DNA of 64,000 nt, from assembly GCF_017893945.1 (NCBI RefSeq), contig NZ_CP054257.1:930001-994000 (forward strand). The letters are read 5' to 3'. This stretch comes from Treponema parvum (GTDB lineage: Bacteria > Spirochaetota > Spirochaetia > Treponematales > Treponemataceae). Positions 61,548 through 64,000 of the stretch are shown one piece after another. The notes under the pieces are model-generated. The model was not told the origin of the DNA. It saw nothing but the letters and a program-made list of their open reading frames with translations, and did not search any database. The position numbers and the translations under genes were made by a program. How positions within the stretch are numbered: position 1 is the first letter of the stretch; the number at the start of each line of letters is the position of its first letter.

Positions 61548-63068
61548 TCAGTCTTTCGGCATATCCGCTTCCGGATCGCGCGCCTTGTATTTGTTTTCCA
61601 GTTTTTGCATGAGCGCCGGAGAGAATATACTGAATACGCACAAAGCTATCAATACCCAGCACACCGGCGTTGAAAACAGAATGGCAGGATTTCCCTTCGA
61701 AAGTAAGAGCGAACGGCGAAGTCCCCTCTCTCCTATCGGGCCGAGAATGAGCGCGAGGACGATCGCTGCGGAGTTCAGCCCGAAGAGCTTTATGAAATAG
61801 CCGATGACGCCGAACACGAACATGATGACAACGTCGGCCATACTGTTACGGATCGCATAAGAGCCGACGACACTCAGCGCGAATATGATCGGGATCAAGA
61901 TCGCGTCGGATACGCGTGAAATCTTTGCAAACCATCTGCTGCCCCACAGTCCGAGAGCGAGCATAAAAAACTGCACGAATACGAATCCCGCAAAAAAGGT
62001 ATAGGTGACGGCAGCGTATTTGTTGAAGAGGTCGGGGCCGGGCTGCATATTATGAATCAAAAGACCGCCCATGAGAACCGCCGTAACGCTTTCGCCGGGG
62101 ATGCCGAGCGTGAGCGTCGGAATGAGAGAACCTCCGGTAACCGCGTTGTTCGCCGCTTCGGAACCCGCAACTCCTTCGATGCTCCCGTGTCCGAACGCTT
62201 CTTTATGTTTCGATGCGCGCCGCGCTTCGTTGTAGCCGAGAAACGACGCGATCGACGCGCCCGCTCCGGGAAGGATGCCGATGACGTTGCCGATGATCCA
62301 CGAGCGCAAAATCGTCGGGGCGATCAGTTTCATCTCTTTTCTGTTGAGGAGAACTCTGTCGTCGAACTCGACCAATTCTCCTGCTTTGCGGATTTTGTGG
62401 TCGGCGAGCACGAGGACTTGCGACATCGAAAAGAGTCCGATGAGCGTCGCGGTAAACGGAAGCCCTTCATACAAGGCCGCCTGTCCGAACGTAAAGCGGA
62501 ACACGCCGTTCATGGTATCCATGCCGATTGTCGAAAGCAAAAGACCGAATGCGCCGGAGATGAGACCTTTTATCATGGAATCGGAGCTGACGCCGGCGAT
62601 GATCGTCAAACCGAAAATAGAAAGCCAAAAATATTCGGGGCTTCCGAACGCCATCGCGAGTTTTGCAAGCGGCGGCGAAAAAAAGTAAAGGGAAATACAG
62701 CTTAAAAGCCCGCCGAAAAACGACGAGATAACCGCAGTTCCGAGGGCTTTACCCGCTTTGCCTTGGAGCGTCAGCTGGTAACCGTCGATCGCGGTCGCTG
62801 CGGAAGCGGGAGTGCCCGGCGTGTGGATCAATATGGCCGAAATCGATCCGCCGAAAATCGCACCGCAGTAAATGCCTGCAAGCACGATAAGACCGGTCGA
62901 AGGCGGCATACCGAAGGTGATCGGGATGATGAGCGCGACACCCATAGCGGCTGAAAGACCGGGAAGCGCTCCGATCATGATGCCGATCGTCGTGCTTAAC
63001 AGCATGGCAAGCAGATTGAGCGGCATAACGGCGTTGACGAATCCCGCGCCGATTAACGAAAAATCCAT
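61548..63068 (-). CDS. tctA: Tripartite tricarboxylate transporter, large permease TctA
   Basis: The 506-residue product has about 12 membrane helices and the TctA motifs GIMIGALPGLSAAMGVALIIP, YCGAIFGGSISAILIHTPGTP and GILPGAGASIASFLGYNEARR. With TctB and a TctC-type binding protein it imports carboxylates by secondary transport. It starts 17 bases after tctB and is followed by mgtC. Confidence 0.95.
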   Translation of the reverse strand: MDFSLIGAGFVNAVMPLNLLAMLLSTTIGIMIGALPGLSAAMGVALIIPITFGMPPSTGLIVLAGIYCGAIFGGSISAILIHTPGTPASAATAIDGYQLTLQGKAGKALGTAVISSFFGGLLSCISLYFFSPPLAKLAMAFGSPEYFWLSIFGLTIIAGVSSDSMIKGLISGAFGLLLSTIGMDTMNGVFRFTFGQAALYEGLPFTATLIGLFSMSQVLVLADHKIRKAGELVEFDDRVLLNRKEMKLIAPTILRSWIIGNVIGILPGAGASIASFLGYNEARRASKHKEAFGHGSIEGVAGSEAANNAVTGGSLIPTLTLGIPGESVTAVLMGGLLIHNMQPGPDLFNKYAAVTYTFFAGFVFVQFFMLALGLWGSRWFAKISRVSDAILIPIIFALSVVGSYAIRNSMADVVIMFVFGVIGYFIKLFGLNSAAIVLALILGPIGERGLRRSLLLSKGNPAILFSTPVCWVLIALCVFSIFSPALMQKLENKYKARDPEADMPKD

Positions 63069-63085
63069 AAAGTACCTCCCGCCTT

Positions 63086-63532
63086 TTAGAGCAGCAGACC
63101 GCGCGGAAGCGGAACATGCAGGAACGTTGAAAATCCGCCGTAAATCAAAACGAGGAATACGGCGGTCGTTATGACGATGTACAGCGGTTTGATCTTAAAA
63201 AATATAAGCGTTCCCGCGATGAACAAAAGACTCGAAATATAAAAACCGAGTATGTTTATTAAAACGACGTATGCGAACAGCATTGCAAAAACGGTAAAAA
63301 ATTGCTTGGCTTTAAAATGCTCGAAGAGAAGGGGCATATCGTTTTCGATTTTTTTCTCCCGTGCGAATTTTACGAGACACTCGATCAAATGCATTGTGGT
63401 CAGTACGGAGAGCACCACCATAATAAAGATAGGGTAGATGCGCACGTCGCTCGGATACTGCAGCACCATAACAAAGAAAAAAGCGGTAATCGCATAGACC
63501 GCCGCAACCAAAATGATGTCGCTTTTTTTCAT
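63086..63532 (-). CDS. tctB: Tripartite tricarboxylate transporter, small permease TctB
   Basis: 148 residues with four membrane helices (IILVAAVYAITAFFFVMVLQ, FTVFAMLFAYVVLINILGFY, SLLFIAGTLIFF, VITTAVFLVLIYGGFSTFLH) and the VPLPRG end of TctB proteins. GGAGG precedes the ATG. Confidence 0.9.
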   Translation of the reverse strand: MKKSDIILVAAVYAITAFFFVMVLQYPSDVRIYPIFIMVVLSVLTTMHLIECLVKFAREKKIENDMPLLFEHFKAKQFFTVFAMLFAYVVLINILGFYISSLLFIAGTLIFFKIKPLYIVITTAVFLVLIYGGFSTFLHVPLPRGLLL

Positions 63533-63556
63533 GTAACCTCCGAAGATGGAGACGAT

Positions 63557-63594
63557 AAAGCCGCGGCTGCATAAAACAGCCGGCCGCAGCTTTT
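63557..63594 (-). terminator. Intercistronic hairpin between tctC and tctB
   Basis: AAAGCTGCGGCCGGCTG and CAGCCGCGGCTTT pair with small bulges. A hairpin after the binding-protein gene is common and lets it be made in excess over the permeases. A second hairpin GCCGATC..GATCGGC lies at about 63602-63632. Confidence 0.55.
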
Positions 63595-63649
63595 CGAAAA
63601 CGCCGATCGGCGCATATGCGCTTGGATCGGCGCTTTACGGCACGCTTTG

Positions 63650-64000
63650 TCAGTTGAACAATGTGGGAAGCGTGTTTTTGACGAAATCTTCCTGCGCGTC
63701 GATAAACCGGCCGAGCGCATCGGGCGACATAAAGTCGAGAGCGAGACCTGCGTTTTTGCTCTTTTCGATATTGTCGGGATCGTTTATCGTCTTTTCGAAC
63801 GCGTCGACGTAGAAATCGATAGCAGCCTGCGGAGTACCTTTCGGGGCGACGAGGGCGCGTGCCGAACCGTAGACGAGGTTGTAGCCTTTTTCTTTCAGCG
63901 TCGGAACGTCCGGCATTTCTGCGATACGGTTTTCCGTGTAGGTTGCGAGCACTTTGAGTTCTCCGTTATCTCCGATGAGCGACGCAACGTCGGCCGATTT
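63650..64000 (-). CDS. tctC: TctC-type solute-binding protein (N-terminus outside the window)
   Basis: The frame is open to the window edge. The visible 116 residues match the C-terminal half of Bug/TctC proteins: VLATYTENRIAEMPDVPTLK, EKGYNLVYGSARALVAPKGTP, and the helical end FIDAQEDFVKNTLPTLFN. These bind the carboxylate in the periplasm for TctAB. The ligand-contacting N-terminal half is not in view. Confidence 0.9.
   Translation of the reverse strand, partial: KSADVASLIGDNGELKVLATYTENRIAEMPDVPTLKEKGYNLVYGSARALVAPKGTPQAAIDFYVDAFEKTINDPDNIEKSKNAGLALDFMSPDALGRFIDAQEDFVKNTLPTLFN

Overview
The window looks like a chromosomal segment of a treponeme (spirochaete) of moderate GC. Pointers are the ispE - spoVG - tRNA-Gln - rplY - tilS block, the obg - nadD - yqeK - LCP - rsfS block, many lipoproteins with short lipoboxes, a motility accessory factor, and a leucine-rich repeat lipoprotein of treponemal style. 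No rRNA, transposase or phage gene was recognised.

Layout. 0-7.5 kb: tail of a TrpR-like repressor, a long ankyrin lipoprotein, a peroxide-defence pair (PerR-like regulator, reverse rubrerythrin) with two tandem Per-box-like palindromes, the rplU-prp-rpmA operon and an HtrA protease. 7.8-23.4 kb: housekeeping genes on the plus strand (alcohol dehydrogenase, Obg, NadD, YqeK, LCP, RsfS, IspE, SpoVG, tRNA-Gln, L25, TilS, two exported proteins, LepA). 23.6-33 kb: a flagellin-glycosylation-type MAF with a C9 tract, a PpiD-like chaperone, a propeller protein, an M23-like protein, HisRS, a NeuB-type synthase and ferritin. 33.5-38.4 kb: a probable N-acyl-D-amino acid catabolic unit (deacylase, DauR-like regulator, Na+ symporter, RidA). 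38.5-48.4 kb: a type II-C CRISPR-Cas locus: tracrRNA, cas9, cas1, cas2 and an array of 46 repeats and 45 spacers. 48.5-57.5 kb: a truncated hydrolase and an Fbp-type ABC importer with a coupled binding protein / sensor kinase / response regulator. 57.5-64 kb: a TTCG microsatellite, an LRR lipoprotein, MgtC and a TctCBA transporter running off the window.

The most unusual feature lies between the genes. At least nine intergenic spots, nearly all between co-directional genes and ending at the start codon, carry related multi-hairpin leader elements (families A, B and C below). Members keep their folding while the stem sequence changes. They precede rpmA, rsfS, the M23-like gene, the dauR-like gene, perR (partial), the truncated hydrolase, the LRR lipoprotein, cas1 and the ABC ATPase. 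Several sit inside operons, which suggests a post-transcriptional switch or a mobile palindromic element with a preference for start codons.

In the CRISPR locus, G-U wobbles in the anti-repeat show that tracrRNA and array are read from the minus strand. Each repeat ends in a -10-like box, and two spacers differ only by synonymous changes in one reading frame, as expected if they came from relatives of the same phage gene.
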